A stretch of DNA of 64,000 bases, taken from NCBI GenBank assembly GCA_963793275.1, contig CAWBZL010000001.1, forward strand, positions 62,001 to 126,000, written 5' to 3'. Position numbers and translations under genes: made by a program. Position 1 is the first letter of the stretch. Each line of letters opens with the position of its first letter. Source of the stretch: Marinirhabdus sp963793275. Its GTDB lineage: Bacteria; Bacteroidota; Bacteroidia; Flavobacteriales; Flavobacteriaceae. The notes beneath the pieces are model-generated. The model saw nothing but the letters and a program-made list of their open reading frames with translations. It searched no databases and was not told where the DNA came from. Positions 1-9,356 of the stretch are shown piece after piece.

Positions 1-145
1 CTACCATAGCTTCGGGGTTCCTGGAATAAATATAAAATTAAATTTAGCAATAGAAATGCGAACTGTCTTTTGAACGGGGTAATTTATAGAAATCACTACG
101 TAAAAAATGAAGGTTCTAAGAGTAGGATATTCCGAAAATTTCGGC

Positions 146-361
146 TTAATACAACCTGCCTCTTGACACCATTTTATACATTCCGTAACCAATGAAATAG
201 CACGCGGCTTGTATAGCAAAAACCAAAAAAGAGAGTAAGAAAAATTTAACGGCAACTTGCCAGATACTTGCGTACGGCTCTTCGTTACCTATTAAAAAAC
301 CTAAAGAGATTAGTACGATTGCGATTCCCGCAAAAATAAAAAGCATTTTTCTGTGGTTCAT
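146..361 (-). CDS. small two-helix membrane protein
   Basis: A 71-residue protein with two hydrophobic segments (about residues 7-24 and 35-58) and a basic C-terminus (KMVSRGRLY). I do not recognise a family. The start is an ATG followed by a short basic stretch, as expected for an inner-membrane protein. An overlapping reading frame on the same strand has no recognisable features and is taken as a shadow. The 200 bases between this gene and its right-hand neighbour, which lies on the same strand and would be transcribed first, hold no clear terminator. Function unknown. Confidence 0.6.
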   Translation of the reverse strand: MNHRKMLFIFAGIAIVLISLGFLIGNEEPYASIWQVAVKFFLLSFLVFAIQAACYFIGYGMYKMVSRGRLY

Positions 362-563
362 ATACTACAGACGTAAGGCGTGTGAATTGGTTGCGTATAC
401 AAGTAACAAATTACAAGAATTATCACCCCATTTAGTGGCTTCTCGCAACGCTTTTTACAGTTAATTATAAGAAAAACAAAAGGTTATGCCAAAGAAATTA
501 TTTTTCATTTTTTTTAATTTCTTATACATTTTAGGCTGTCGCTCTTCATCTGTCGCTTCAAAA

Positions 564-2309
564 TCACCAATCAAATTTATACGTAGCGCCCAACAACCCC
601 TGAATGCCCTGCACAGGATAATTAAGCCATCTTTGGTAGTTATCGCTTAATAAATTGCTTCCTTTAACAAAAATAGATAAGCGCTCATCTACACGGTATC
701 CCAGGTGTACATTGGCATCTAAATACGCATCCAGGGTTACGATTGTAGGCGGCGTGTTCGAAAAAATACCGCTCTTAAAGAACGAATCCTGCCGTTCCCC
801 CACATAAAATAAACTTGCTCCACCGTAGATTTTTTCAGTAATACTGAAATTTGAAAAAAGTGTTGCCTTTAATTCGGGTAAATTCCAGGCTTCCTGTTGC
901 CTATCTGTACTGTAACTCAAGAATTCTGCATTTAATCCTAAACTGAATTTTTCTGAAACATCCACCTTCAACTCACCAAAAACAGAAAGTGTATGTATAT
1001 CATCATACACAATTTGAAATGAATTGCCGTAGCCATAACCTTCGATCCTACTCGTATCGCTTTGTACATCCGGATTATTTTGAAACAGTGCTTTGTTGTC
1101 TTCCTTACCGTAGGACGCCCGCAGGTTATATCCTACTGTATTGGTTAACTTGCCCTTTATACCTCCAAAACCATTATACAACTGGCTCGTTGGAGCAATT
1201 AATAAAGTAGGTGAAACATACGGATTCTCCTCTTTAAAATTGAAATAACTGTTTTGCGTAAGGCCGCCCTCTGCCCCTCCGTACACAATAATAAACTCTT
1301 CTACCAAACGGTAGGAAGCATTAATTTGCGGATATAAAAAGAAATCGGTTTCGCTGTTTTCCAGATCTAATCCTGCCATTGCCGTAACGCCCAGAGATAA
1401 GGTAAGGTCGTCCTGCAAATACACCAAAGACGGGGTAACTCCGGCATTTAATTGGTTATATGCAATACCTCCCAATCCTACGTCTATGTATTGTTTTTCG
1501 AAACTTCCGCTTAGATAATCCAGTTCTCCATCTACTTGTAACGTAAACGAAGCCAACGGAAAAGAAAACTCTGGTTTTGCTTTAAAATTAAATTCTGAAG
1601 AGCCATAAGCATCACTCAAAAACCGAATGTTTGCCGAAACTTTTTCAAAAAATGAATCATCTACTGTAATACTTCCGCCTACGTTTCCGCTAAAATAGGT
1701 TTGTTGTGCATCCAAACCTGCAATAAATTCATCATCTGCATCGTCGTACGTATCATTTAAACCATACCAGTTAAATAATTGATGTTTCACACCAGCATGT
1801 AATCTATACGAAACATCCCGCTGCCGACTTGTATAATTTCCGTCCAGTTGGGTGTCGTAAAATTTGTTTTCTAAGCGTATCCCGTCAATGCCACCCTGCG
1901 AGGAATTATGCCTGAAAAAGAACCCTGCATTGTCTGTCCTGCTGATCTGAAAATTGCTGTATAACTCTCCCAAAATGGTGGTGTAATTCCCAAAACCAAG
2001 CGTTGCATAGTTGTCGTACAGTTTTATGGGTTTTGCCTTTTCTACATTGGTAGCTTTTCCTTTTGCGGGTGTAAATGTGGAAGCTACTGGTACCGAGAAA
2101 ATCTGGTATTGCACCTTCTTTTTCTGGGTGTTTACAGAATCATTCAACACAGGAGTTTCCTTTACCTTAAACGCATCGCTAATGGTAGGCGTGTAGGGCT
2201 TCACAATATTCACAACTTCGGTACCTATATTTTCTTCCTCCTGGGCGAAGGTTGTGAATGATAGAAAAATGAAGTAAAGCAGCGCAGTATTTTTGAGTAT
2301 GTTTTTCAT
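564..2309 (-). CDS. outer-membrane beta-barrel protein (TonB-receptor-like, no plug)
   Basis: The N-terminus MKNILKNTALLYFIFLSFTT with a following AQEEE is a signal peptide. The rest alternates aromatic and polar residues in repeated strands and ends in the aromatic KFDW typical of outer-membrane barrels. There is a short periplasmic lead (about residues 25-95) but no full plug domain or TonB box that I can see, so it is barrel-like rather than a complete TonB-dependent receptor. I chose the ATG giving MKNILK; an ATG 24 bases upstream adds MTHFMIRY before the signal peptide. It sits 53 bases downstream of a large TPR gene on the same strand. This pair recurs in Flavobacteriaceae as I remember it, but no substrate can be given. 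Confidence 0.72.
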   Translation of the reverse strand: MKNILKNTALLYFIFLSFTTFAQEEENIGTEVVNIVKPYTPTISDAFKVKETPVLNDSVNTQKKKVQYQIFSVPVASTFTPAKGKATNVEKAKPIKLYDNYATLGFGNYTTILGELYSNFQISRTDNAGFFFRHNSSQGGIDGIRLENKFYDTQLDGNYTSRQRDVSYRLHAGVKHQLFNWYGLNDTYDDADDEFIAGLDAQQTYFSGNVGGSITVDDSFFEKVSANIRFLSDAYGSSEFNFKAKPEFSFPLASFTLQVDGELDYLSGSFEKQYIDVGLGGIAYNQLNAGVTPSLVYLQDDLTLSLGVTAMAGLDLENSETDFFLYPQINASYRLVEEFIIVYGGAEGGLTQNSYFNFKEENPYVSPTLLIAPTSQLYNGFGGIKGKLTNTVGYNLRASYGKEDNKALFQNNPDVQSDTSRIEGYGYGNSFQIVYDDIHTLSVFGELKVDVSEKFSLGLNAEFLSYSTDRQQEAWNLPELKATLFSNFSITEKIYGGASLFYVGERQDSFFKSGIFSNTPPTIVTLDAYLDANVHLGYRVDERLSIFVKGSNLLSDNYQRWLNYPVQGIQGLLGATYKFDW

Positions 2310-2362
2310 ATAACGAATCATAAAATGAGTCATATTATTTTTTGATTTGATGAATTGGGGGT

Positions 2363-5300
2363 TTAATTTTTATCTGTTTCTACGGAAGCGTTTGTTTTTG
2401 CTTCAGCATTTTTTATGAGGGACAATTCGGCTTTGGCTTCATTAACAGTTTCCGGGAAGTCTGTAAAATTACCGATAACACTTTCCAGAATATACGTAGC
2501 CTGATAGGCATCCCCCAGAGCATAAAAATTCTTTGCCATAAGCACCAACCCTTTGGCTCCATATTTTTTATACCCCGAATAATCCTTGGCCAATTTTTGT
2601 ACCGAAAGATTAGATGCCTCGTATTGCTGCGATTTGTTTTTAAAGTAGGCATCGTAATACAAGGCTTCTGCAGCCAGAGCGCCTGTTGCTATTTTTGAAA
2701 CTTCGCTGTAGGCAGTTTTTGCCTTGGCTTCGTCACCGGTTTCTATAGCAGACCTCGCGATAATTATTTGAGCATCACTTTTTATGGCATTATCTATCTT
2801 TTCATTTTTAAGTACTTTTTCAGCAAAAGTTACTGCTTCGGCGTACTTTTTTAACTCATAGCTGGCCTTCATGCTATTGGTTTGCGCAAAGATGATATTC
2901 TGCGGAAAATCGGCTTCGGCTTCTAATCTGGTGAGGTATTTTAAAGCATTCTGGTATTCTTTTTCACCCAGATACAACTCTGAAATTCGCGCTAAGGCTT
3001 GTTCGGTAAATTCGTTGCGCTCTTTGGAAACCACAAATTCAAAATGCGGAATGGCTTTCACCGATTTGTTTTCAGCAAAATACAATTGCCCTGTATAAAA
3101 ATGTGCCTGCAACGCGTGTTGCCCGTTTGGAAATTGCTTCAAATAATCTTCAAACCTGGAAAGTGCCTGGCTGGTTTTGTTTTGTAAATACGGTTGCTCG
3201 GCAGCCTGATAGGTAGCATCATCCAGCTCTGCATCTTCCACCTGCACGTATTCCAATCCTTGTACCCAGGTCGCATATTCATTCACTCTACCCTGGTCTA
3301 TATAAATAAGTTTCGCCGAAGAAACAGCCTGTAACGCCTCTGGAGTGGATGGAAAATCTTTTGCTACGCGTTTAAAAATAGCAAGTGCCTCATTACTTTT
3401 TTCCGAATTATCCAACACCAGTGCCTTTTTCATTAAAGCTTTTGCTACGTAACTACTTTTGGGTAGCTCACGGATAAGTTTATCGTACGTTTTTAAAGCC
3501 TCTGCAGTATTTTCTTGGGCTAAATAGGTGTTTCCTAACTCGTACAAAGCGTCGTCTCTGTAAATAGAATTTGGGAAGCTCTTGGCGAAATCCTGTAATC
3601 CTTCAATTTTTGAAGAAGTTCTATCTACAAAACCGTAACTGATCGCTTTCTGGAAGGAAGCATAATCTTTATCCGGCGTACCCAACTCAAGTGCTTTATT
3701 ATAATGTTCCATCGCCGGCCAGTACTGGCTGGTTACAAAATAGCTATCACCCAAACGCACATACGCATCTTTTAAACGAGCGCCATTAGCTGTAGAAGAT
3801 TCCACATACCCTTTAAAGTTGGTAATGGCTTCTGTGTAATTTTTGAGTTTAAACTGGTTATAAGCCAGGCTGTATTTACTGTTTTCCCATTCCGGAGTCT
3901 GCGAGGCAGAAGGTAATTGTGCAAATTGTTTGTAACCCAGCAGTGCGTTTTCAAAATTAGTGAGTAAAAAATCGCTTTCGGCTTTCCAGTAGGTCGCTCT
4001 GGCTGTAAATATTGCGTCGCGAGGTTCTTTTAAGGACTTATCCAGCATTGCGATGGCTTCGGTATATGCGCCTTCGTTGTACAATTCTATGCCGCGATAA
4101 AAAGCTACTTTCTGGTAGGCCAGCTTATTTTCGAAATTTTTGTTGTTCTCCAGTAACTCCATCGCCCCTTTATAGTTTTTTGAAGTAATGTAGCTGTCAA
4201 TCAACAAATCTTTCAAGGCCTCATTATTGGCATTTTTTGGGTACGTTTCTATAAAACTGAGCAACACCTCCGGGGTACTTTGGTAGCTGTTTCCTATCTC
4301 ATAACTCAGTTTTGCATAATTCAGGAAGGCGTCTTCCTGGATTTCAGCAGAAAAATCCAGCTCCGAAGCATTCTTAAATGCGTTTAATGCCTGTTGCTTC
4401 TGGTCCAGTTTTAAATAGCTTTCAGCCAGATGGTAATAGGCGTTTTGTGCTACCGAATCGTTCCCGTCTATAATTTTGTTAAACTCACCAATGGCATTTT
4501 CGTAATCGCCCTGCTTGTAATATGCATACCCAAGCTGATAGTAATCTGTATTGTTCCATTTACCACGCTTGCCTTTGTATTCTTTTAGATACGGAATGGC
4601 TTCGGCGTATTGACCAAGGTTAAAGTAACTCTCGCCAATTATTTTTGAAAGCTCACTTTTTTCCTGCGGGTTGCTTTGGTCGTACTGCTCTTTTCCTAAA
4701 TCGATAGATTCCTGAAATTTGCCCAATTTAAAATTCATGTCGGCCTGATAGTAACTTAGCCCCTCGTTGTAACGTTCGTCGCCTTTTACTTCTTCAAAAA
4801 GCGTGTTGGCTTCCACGTAGTCGTCACCTTCATAAGCTATAAAACCAAGGTAATATTTTGCCTGAGAGCCGTACGTTTCGGAAGTATTTACGCGGTTAAA
4901 GTACTTTTTCGCTTCCTCGTAGCGCTTGTTCTTAAAATAGGCATATCCATTGTTAAAGTAATAGCGGTCCTGTTCACTTCGTGGCAAGCTGGCTTCGTCT
5001 ACTTTATCGTACCATTTACGTGCGTAGGCGTATTTTCCGTTTTCAAAATAGTAGTTGGCCACATTTATATACGCATCATTCTTTTTAATGCTGGTAGGAT
5101 AATCTGTGACAAACGCCTCCATTAATTGGTCTGCATCCTGCTGATTGAGGCGTACGGCGCAATTTGCGATGTAATAGGCGCAATCTCCTTCAATGGTCAC
5201 TTCTGTCGTGCTTTCTTTTACGGTAGCGAATAGCGATTGTGCCGCGAGAAACTGACTGTTATGATATAATTCTATAGCTTTATTATAGTCTACCAAATTA

Positions 5301-5383
5301 TTGGTATACGTAGCGGTACGCTGCGAAAATGAAGAAATAGTAACGCATAGCGAAAGTGCTAAAAGAGCGAGGCTTTTTGACAT
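2363..5383 (-). CDS. large secreted/periplasmic TPR-repeat protein
   Basis: A 1006-residue protein with an N-terminal signal peptide (MSKSLALLALSLCVTISSFSQ, cleavage near residue 21) and TPR repeats along nearly its whole length. The repeats show the A-x-x-x-Y/F-x-x-A/G pattern, for example AYFKNKRYEEAKKYFNRV, AYYKQGDYENAIGEFNKI and ALYELGNTYLAQENTAEAL. Such solenoids bind proteins in the periplasm or at the outer membrane. It precedes the barrel protein in the same transcription direction and probably shares its transcript, suggesting that the two work together at the outer membrane. No enzymatic motif is visible. The promoter should lie in the 150-base divergent gap to the next gene. Confidence 0.8.
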   Translation of the reverse strand: MSKSLALLALSLCVTISSFSQRTATYTNNLVDYNKAIELYHNSQFLAAQSLFATVKESTTEVTIEGDCAYYIANCAVRLNQQDADQLMEAFVTDYPTSIKKNDAYINVANYYFENGKYAYARKWYDKVDEASLPRSEQDRYYFNNGYAYFKNKRYEEAKKYFNRVNTSETYGSQAKYYLGFIAYEGDDYVEANTLFEEVKGDERYNEGLSYYQADMNFKLGKFQESIDLGKEQYDQSNPQEKSELSKIIGESYFNLGQYAEAIPYLKEYKGKRGKWNNTDYYQLGYAYYKQGDYENAIGEFNKIIDGNDSVAQNAYYHLAESYLKLDQKQQALNAFKNASELDFSAEIQEDAFLNYAKLSYEIGNSYQSTPEVLLSFIETYPKNANNEALKDLLIDSYITSKNYKGAMELLENNKNFENKLAYQKVAFYRGIELYNEGAYTEAIAMLDKSLKEPRDAIFTARATYWKAESDFLLTNFENALLGYKQFAQLPSASQTPEWENSKYSLAYNQFKLKNYTEAITNFKGYVESSTANGARLKDAYVRLGDSYFVTSQYWPAMEHYNKALELGTPDKDYASFQKAISYGFVDRTSSKIEGLQDFAKSFPNSIYRDDALYELGNTYLAQENTAEALKTYDKLIRELPKSSYVAKALMKKALVLDNSEKSNEALAIFKRVAKDFPSTPEALQAVSSAKLIYIDQGRVNEYATWVQGLEYVQVEDAELDDATYQAAEQPYLQNKTSQALSRFEDYLKQFPNGQHALQAHFYTGQLYFAENKSVKAIPHFEFVVSKERNEFTEQALARISELYLGEKEYQNALKYLTRLEAEADFPQNIIFAQTNSMKASYELKKYAEAVTFAEKVLKNEKIDNAIKSDAQIIIARSAIETGDEAKAKTAYSEVSKIATGALAAEALYYDAYFKNKSQQYEASNLSVQKLAKDYSGYKKYGAKGLVLMAKNFYALGDAYQATYILESVIGNFTDFPETVNEAKAELSLIKNAEAKTNASVETDKN

Positions 5384-5533
5384 ACTAGTAGGATTTCAGA
5401 ATTTTTAGAGTAGAAGTGTTGCTATGGTAGTAACGGTTTTATAGCTGGTTAATTATATAGTTTGGGGTGTAATATTTTTACAAAATAAAATTACCTAAAT
5501 TTAAACCACCTAAAATTCAAATCTCAATTTGTT

Positions 5534-6004
5534 ATGAAGAATATACTGTTAATAGTAATTGCCCTAGTTTCAATAAACTGCGTTGCACAAAGCGGTGCAT
5601 ACAAGAATATTTCAGAAAAAAACGGCAAAATTGGCATTGGCACCAACAATCCGGATGAACTCCTTACCGTAAAGGGAAAAATACACACTCAGGAAGTTAT
5701 TGTGGATTTGCAAGGTGCTGTTGCTCCGGATTATGTATTTGAATATTATGCTGAAGGAACCTCAACACTAAAACCAGCGTACGAGCTTATGTCCTTACCA
5801 GCGTTGGATGCTTTTATATTGAAAAATAAACATTTACCAAAAGTACCTTCTGCCAAAACCCTTGATACCGTAGGAATGTCTCTCAAGGAAATGAATTTGC
5901 TGTTATTAGAAAAAGTGGAGGAATTAACGTTATACACGTTACAACAACAAAAAGAAATTAATGCTTTACATAAAAAAATAGATGAAATTTCAACAAAGCA
6001 ATAA
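5534..6004 (+). CDS. short secreted fibre-like protein with C-terminal coiled coil
   Basis: A 156-residue protein with a signal peptide (MKNILLIVIALVSINCVAQ). Next comes the IGIGTNNPDELLTVKGKI motif common in Bacteroidota surface and tail-fibre-like proteins. The C-terminus (SLKEMNLLLLEKVEELTLYTLQQQ) is a predicted coiled coil, resembling the stalk before a chaperone of endosialidase domain, but the autoproteolytic domain itself is missing or reduced. It ends one base before the start codon of the next gene (the subtilase), so the two are probably translated from one mRNA. Function is inferred only as a trimeric surface structure. Confidence 0.65.
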   Translation: MKNILLIVIALVSINCVAQSGAYKNISEKNGKIGIGTNNPDELLTVKGKIHTQEVIVDLQGAVAPDYVFEYYAEGTSTLKPAYELMSLPALDAFILKNKHLPKVPSAKTLDTVGMSLKEMNLLLLEKVEELTLYTLQQQKEINALHKKIDEISTKQ

Positions 6005-6005
6005 T

Positions 6006-7658
6006 ATGAAAATTTTACGCTACCTACTTTTGTTGGTATCCATTTCGGTTTTTGGGCAAGCCGAAGTGGACGAACATTTTTATTTTCAATTAAATATTGA
6101 GGATGGAGAAAAGTTGAGCATATCCAAAAATAATAAGGGTCAGTTTACTATTGTGAACCCCAATAATGAAAAAGAGACAAAAATATACTCTGCTTACAAT
6201 ATCTTCAATTTTGAAAGAGCGTACAAAAAAAGTACCCGGGAATTACTTCTTTCCGTGTATACTATTGAAACAGATAATGTAGCGCTCATTAGTGATTTGA
6301 AGTATAACTTCCCTGATAAATATTCCCGAATAGATCAATTTTACCCAAACGAAAAACCCTACTACCCAAACGACTATGGCGAAACCAGTCCTGTTAAAAA
6401 CTTAGGAATTACAGAGCGGTTAGACGATCTGGATCTACTGGAAATGCCAAAAGCCTGGGGAATTACAAAAGGTTCAAAAAAGGTGGTTATTGGAATATCA
6501 GATTCAAAAATAGACTCTACCGATGCAGAATTTAAAGGGCAGGTCTCTACCTACCTTAGTTATCACAATCGCAATAATGGAATTGGCTGTTTCCACGGAT
6601 CTAACGTAGCTGCCATTGCCGGAGCAAAAATGAATAATGGCTATGGTCGTCCCGGGATTTGTTCGGACTGCGATTTTATTGGCCACGGATACGGTACTTT
6701 TAAATATATAGAAGATCTGGTAGAAGCTGGTGCAAGAATCATAAATACAAGTTGGGTTGTGTGTAATATGGGTAGTTATCAGGAAAATGTTGAAACCAGA
6801 ATAAACGAGTTATATGAAGACGGAATTATTATAGTTGCTGCCGCAGGAAATGGTAAAGGCTGTAATAAAGATGGGTACGACCCCGACGATTATGGCTATC
6901 CAGCAGCTTTTGAGAAAGTGATTGCCGTTACCGGAGTCTACGTAACTCAGGATTTTGAAACTGCAAAGACAGAAATAGATAAAAACGATAGAGAAATATA
7001 TAAGTATGTTAGAGATCGCCACGGGGCCACACTGGCATATTATAAAGGAGAATTAATTAATCCGTACCATAAATGGGGCTTGCAGGCAAATAATTCTATA
7101 GACATTTGCGCTCCTGCCTATACCTATCTTCACGGTAATTACTTATGCTCCGGAGAAGTTATTATGGGAGGAGTTACTTCTGGAGCAGCACCTTTTATCT
7201 CTGGAGTGTTGGGTCTTATTCTTTCTGAAAATTATTGTTTGAGTGCCTACGAGGCAGAAACGATCCTGAAACTAAGTTCCGAGGACATCGAAAATCTTGA
7301 AGGAAATTCCCAATACATAGGTAAATTGGGTGCCGGGCGTGTAAATGCCTACAGAGCCGTAAAGATGGCGCGCGAAACCAAAGAACTATTTGGCAATGTA
7401 GAAGTAAGCAACAGAGACCTGTATCGCTATCACTACAGATTAGAAAATGCACCTTATAATATTACGGTTAAAAACCAGACATTCAGAGACTCCGCTTCGG
7501 TTAGATTTAAAGCCAGGAATGCTATTTATTTGAAGCCCGGCACGCATTTAAAGCCAGACAAGACCTCTAGTATGACTTTTAAGATAGATCCAACCACGCC
7601 AACAGGAGAATGTTTTTCAACACCTCCAAAAGCATACGAACGTATTTATAAAAAGTAA
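6006..7658 (+). CDS. secreted S8 (subtilisin-like) serine peptidase
   Basis: The start ATG (MKILRYLLLLVSISVFGQA) lies one base after the preceding stop and opens a signal peptide; an upstream in-frame ATG inside the neighbour gene is less likely. The catalytic triad is intact: Asp166 in GISDSKID, His197 in CFHGSNVA and Ser392 in GVTSGAAPF, with oxyanion-hole Asn282 in AAAGNG. About 140 residues before the triad Asp may be a propeptide. The C-terminal 90 residues hold the ARNAIYLKPGTHLKP pattern seen in Bacteroidota surface proteins, but not a clear T9SS sorting domain. Several paired cysteines suggest an exported location. Substrate unknown. Confidence 0.85.
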   Translation: MKILRYLLLLVSISVFGQAEVDEHFYFQLNIEDGEKLSISKNNKGQFTIVNPNNEKETKIYSAYNIFNFERAYKKSTRELLLSVYTIETDNVALISDLKYNFPDKYSRIDQFYPNEKPYYPNDYGETSPVKNLGITERLDDLDLLEMPKAWGITKGSKKVVIGISDSKIDSTDAEFKGQVSTYLSYHNRNNGIGCFHGSNVAAIAGAKMNNGYGRPGICSDCDFIGHGYGTFKYIEDLVEAGARIINTSWVVCNMGSYQENVETRINELYEDGIIIVAAAGNGKGCNKDGYDPDDYGYPAAFEKVIAVTGVYVTQDFETAKTEIDKNDREIYKYVRDRHGATLAYYKGELINPYHKWGLQANNSIDICAPAYTYLHGNYLCSGEVIMGGVTSGAAPFISGVLGLILSENYCLSAYEAETILKLSSEDIENLEGNSQYIGKLGAGRVNAYRAVKMARETKELFGNVEVSNRDLYRYHYRLENAPYNITVKNQTFRDSASVRFKARNAIYLKPGTHLKPDKTSSMTFKIDPTTPTGECFSTPPKAYERIYKK

Positions 7659-7713
7659 TAAAATTAATTATAAAATGTTGGGATCGCTATCAACAAATAC
7701 CCTTCGGTTTCTT

Positions 7714-7721
7714 TATTTTTG
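7714..7721 (+). promoter_or_regulatory. Bacteroidota -7 promoter box for the FtsE-like gene
   Basis: TATTTTTG is a perfect match to the Bacteroidota -7 consensus TAnnTTTG. It lies 20 bases before the ATG of the ATPase gene. No convincing TTG is present at the expected -33 distance, so the call rests on the -7 box and position only. Confidence 0.4.
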
Positions 7722-7741
7722 TCCTACCAAAATCACACACT

Positions 7742-8425
7742 ATGTCCCAGACTGTTTTAGAATTAAAAAATGCCTCTATTTTCCAACGCGAGAATTTAAT
7801 TCTTTCAGATGTGTCTGTTTCTATAGACAAAGGGGAGTTTGTTTACCTTATTGGTAAAACCGGTACAGGTAAAAGTAGTTTTATGAAAACCCTGTACGGC
7901 GATTTACCGCTGCAAAAAGGTGAAGGGCATATAGTTGGGTATGATCTACCTACCCTTAAAGAAAAAGATATTCCTTTTTTACGCCGAAGATTAGGTGTTG
8001 TTTTTCAGGACTTTAAATTGCTTAATGACAGGACGGTAAGTGATAATTTACATTTTGTATTAACAGCAACAGGCTGGAGTGACAAAGCCGAAATGAAAAA
8101 CAGAACCGAAGAAGTACTGGATTTAGTAGGAATGAAAACCAAGGCGTTTAAGTACCCGTATCAGCTTTCGGGTGGAGAACAACAGCGTGTGGCCATAGCC
8201 AGAGCATTATTAAATGACCCCGAACTTATACTGGCCGATGAACCTACAGGAAACCTGGACCCGCAAACAAGCGTAGAAGTAATGCAGGTATTACAGGAAA
8301 TAAATAAAAACGGAAATACCATATTAATGGCAACCCACGATTATGCCTTATTGCTGAAATATCCTTCAAAAACGCTGAAATGTGACGAGAGTCAGATCTT
8401 TGAGGTGGTACAAAAGACGGTTTAA
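7742..8425 (+). CDS. ftsE: FtsE-like ABC transporter ATPase
   Basis: A 227-residue ABC ATPase: Walker A GKTGTGKS at residues 38-45, signature LSGGEQQR at 142-149, Walker B LILADEPTGNLD from 162, and a switch histidine in MATHD. Size and sequence fit FtsE, the ATPase that drives FtsX to activate cell-wall hydrolases at the septum. No ftsX lies next to it, which is common in Bacteroidota where the two are separated. A LolD/MacB-type ATPase is the main alternative, since these families share all motifs. The gene ends one base before the stop codon of the convergent gene. Confidence 0.78.
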   Translation: MSQTVLELKNASIFQRENLILSDVSVSIDKGEFVYLIGKTGTGKSSFMKTLYGDLPLQKGEGHIVGYDLPTLKEKDIPFLRRRLGVVFQDFKLLNDRTVSDNLHFVLTATGWSDKAEMKNRTEEVLDLVGMKTKAFKYPYQLSGGEQQRVAIARALLNDPELILADEPTGNLDPQTSVEVMQVLQEINKNGNTILMATHDYALLLKYPSKTLKCDESQIFEVVQKTV

Positions 8426-8426
8426 T

Positions 8427-9356
8427 CTAGTTCAAATTATTTTCAATAAAACTGCTTATTATTTTACTGGCCTTTGCTGCGCCTTCGTTAGTAAGGTGAT
8501 CTGCATCCCTAAGATCTTCAGCATTAAAACGAGGGTCCTGAGACATCTTTAAATAGAATGTATTTTTATAAGTAGCTTCTAAGCCTTGTAGTGTTGTTAT
8601 AATTTTTTCTTTTTTCTTAGGGTTAAGCAATTCATAATACGGCGTGTACATAGGCATTTCTACCAAAAAAACCTTAATATTTCGTTGTTCACAAAGCGCT
8701 ATCATATTTTTTAAACGTTGGGTATTTGTACTAAAATCCATCAGGCCATCTTCGTGTTTGTTTGCAATAATCTTTATAATTTCATCTTTATTAGCTACTA
8801 TACTACTCTCACCCTGTTTTCCGTAGCCATTAGGATACACGCTTACTACTGTTCCTTCTTTTATATATTCTTCAACCAGATCTACCGACTTTTTGAAACG
8901 TCTTGCGGTAGCAAGGCTATAATTTGCCACTTCAAATTTTGAAACTATAGGCACCTCAAGGTTCATTTGGTGTTTGTAAAAGTATTTCCGCCAGGAATCT
9001 CCTAATGGATCTACATCTTCAGTAAGGCTAAAATAGCTCACGTTTATAACTACAGCGCGCAACATAGGCAGTTCTTCTACGTACGTGTTTAAGATAAGTT
9101 CATCAAAATAAAGCGTTTGGCTTACGTTGGAAATGTTGTATGTTTTACGGTTAAAATAGGTTGGGTTTATACCGAAGAGTGAATGGGAATTTCCTAATAT
9201 TAAGATCTCCGAATTTTTGTATTCGGTTCTTATCTGTTTGTCTTTTTCAGTAAAATTGGTATCTGCCATTCTATAAAATAGCTCTAAACCGCCCCAAACC
9301 AAGAGTATAGGCAGTAAAAACCAGAGTACTTTTATATATAGCTTTTGTATCGTCAA
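8427..9356 (-). CDS. membrane-anchored SGNH-like protein, partner of the MBOAT
   Basis: After one N-terminal membrane anchor (VLWFLLPILLVWGGLELFY) comes a soluble domain with an SGNH-type block (LILGNSHSLFGI, the Ser of GNSH being the likely nucleophile) and a C-terminal Asp/His pair in DADHLTNEG. This pattern is shared with AlgJ/AlgX-type O-acetylation partners. No ATG precedes the anchor. A TTG whose last two bases overlap the MBOAT stop codon (TTGA) gives a start directly before the anchor (TIQKLYIKVLWF), so I chose it; a TTG 51 bases further upstream is possible. Coupled translation with the MBOAT gene supports joint acetylation of a surface glycan. Confidence 0.7.
   Translation of the reverse strand: MTIQKLYIKVLWFLLPILLVWGGLELFYRMADTNFTEKDKQIRTEYKNSEILILGNSHSLFGINPTYFNRKTYNISNVSQTLYFDELILNTYVEELPMLRAVVINVSYFSLTEDVDPLGDSWRKYFYKHQMNLEVPIVSKFEVANYSLATARRFKKSVDLVEEYIKEGTVVSVYPNGYGKQGESSIVANKDEIIKIIANKHEDGLMDFSTNTQRLKNMIALCEQRNIKVFLVEMPMYTPYYELLNPKKKEKIITTLQGLEATYKNTFYLKMSQDPRFNAEDLRDADHLTNEGAAKASKIISSFIENNLN

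Noticed and set aside
1..255. 84-codon minus-strand frame at the window edge.
   Set aside because: Overlaps the better-supported two-helix membrane gene in another frame and shows no domain or codon pattern.
486..647. Plus-strand 53-codon frame starting MPKKLFF with a lipobox-like LGC.
   Set aside because: Most of it overlaps the 3' end of the barrel gene on the other strand and the part after the lipobox has no composition of a mature lipoprotein. Chance is likely.
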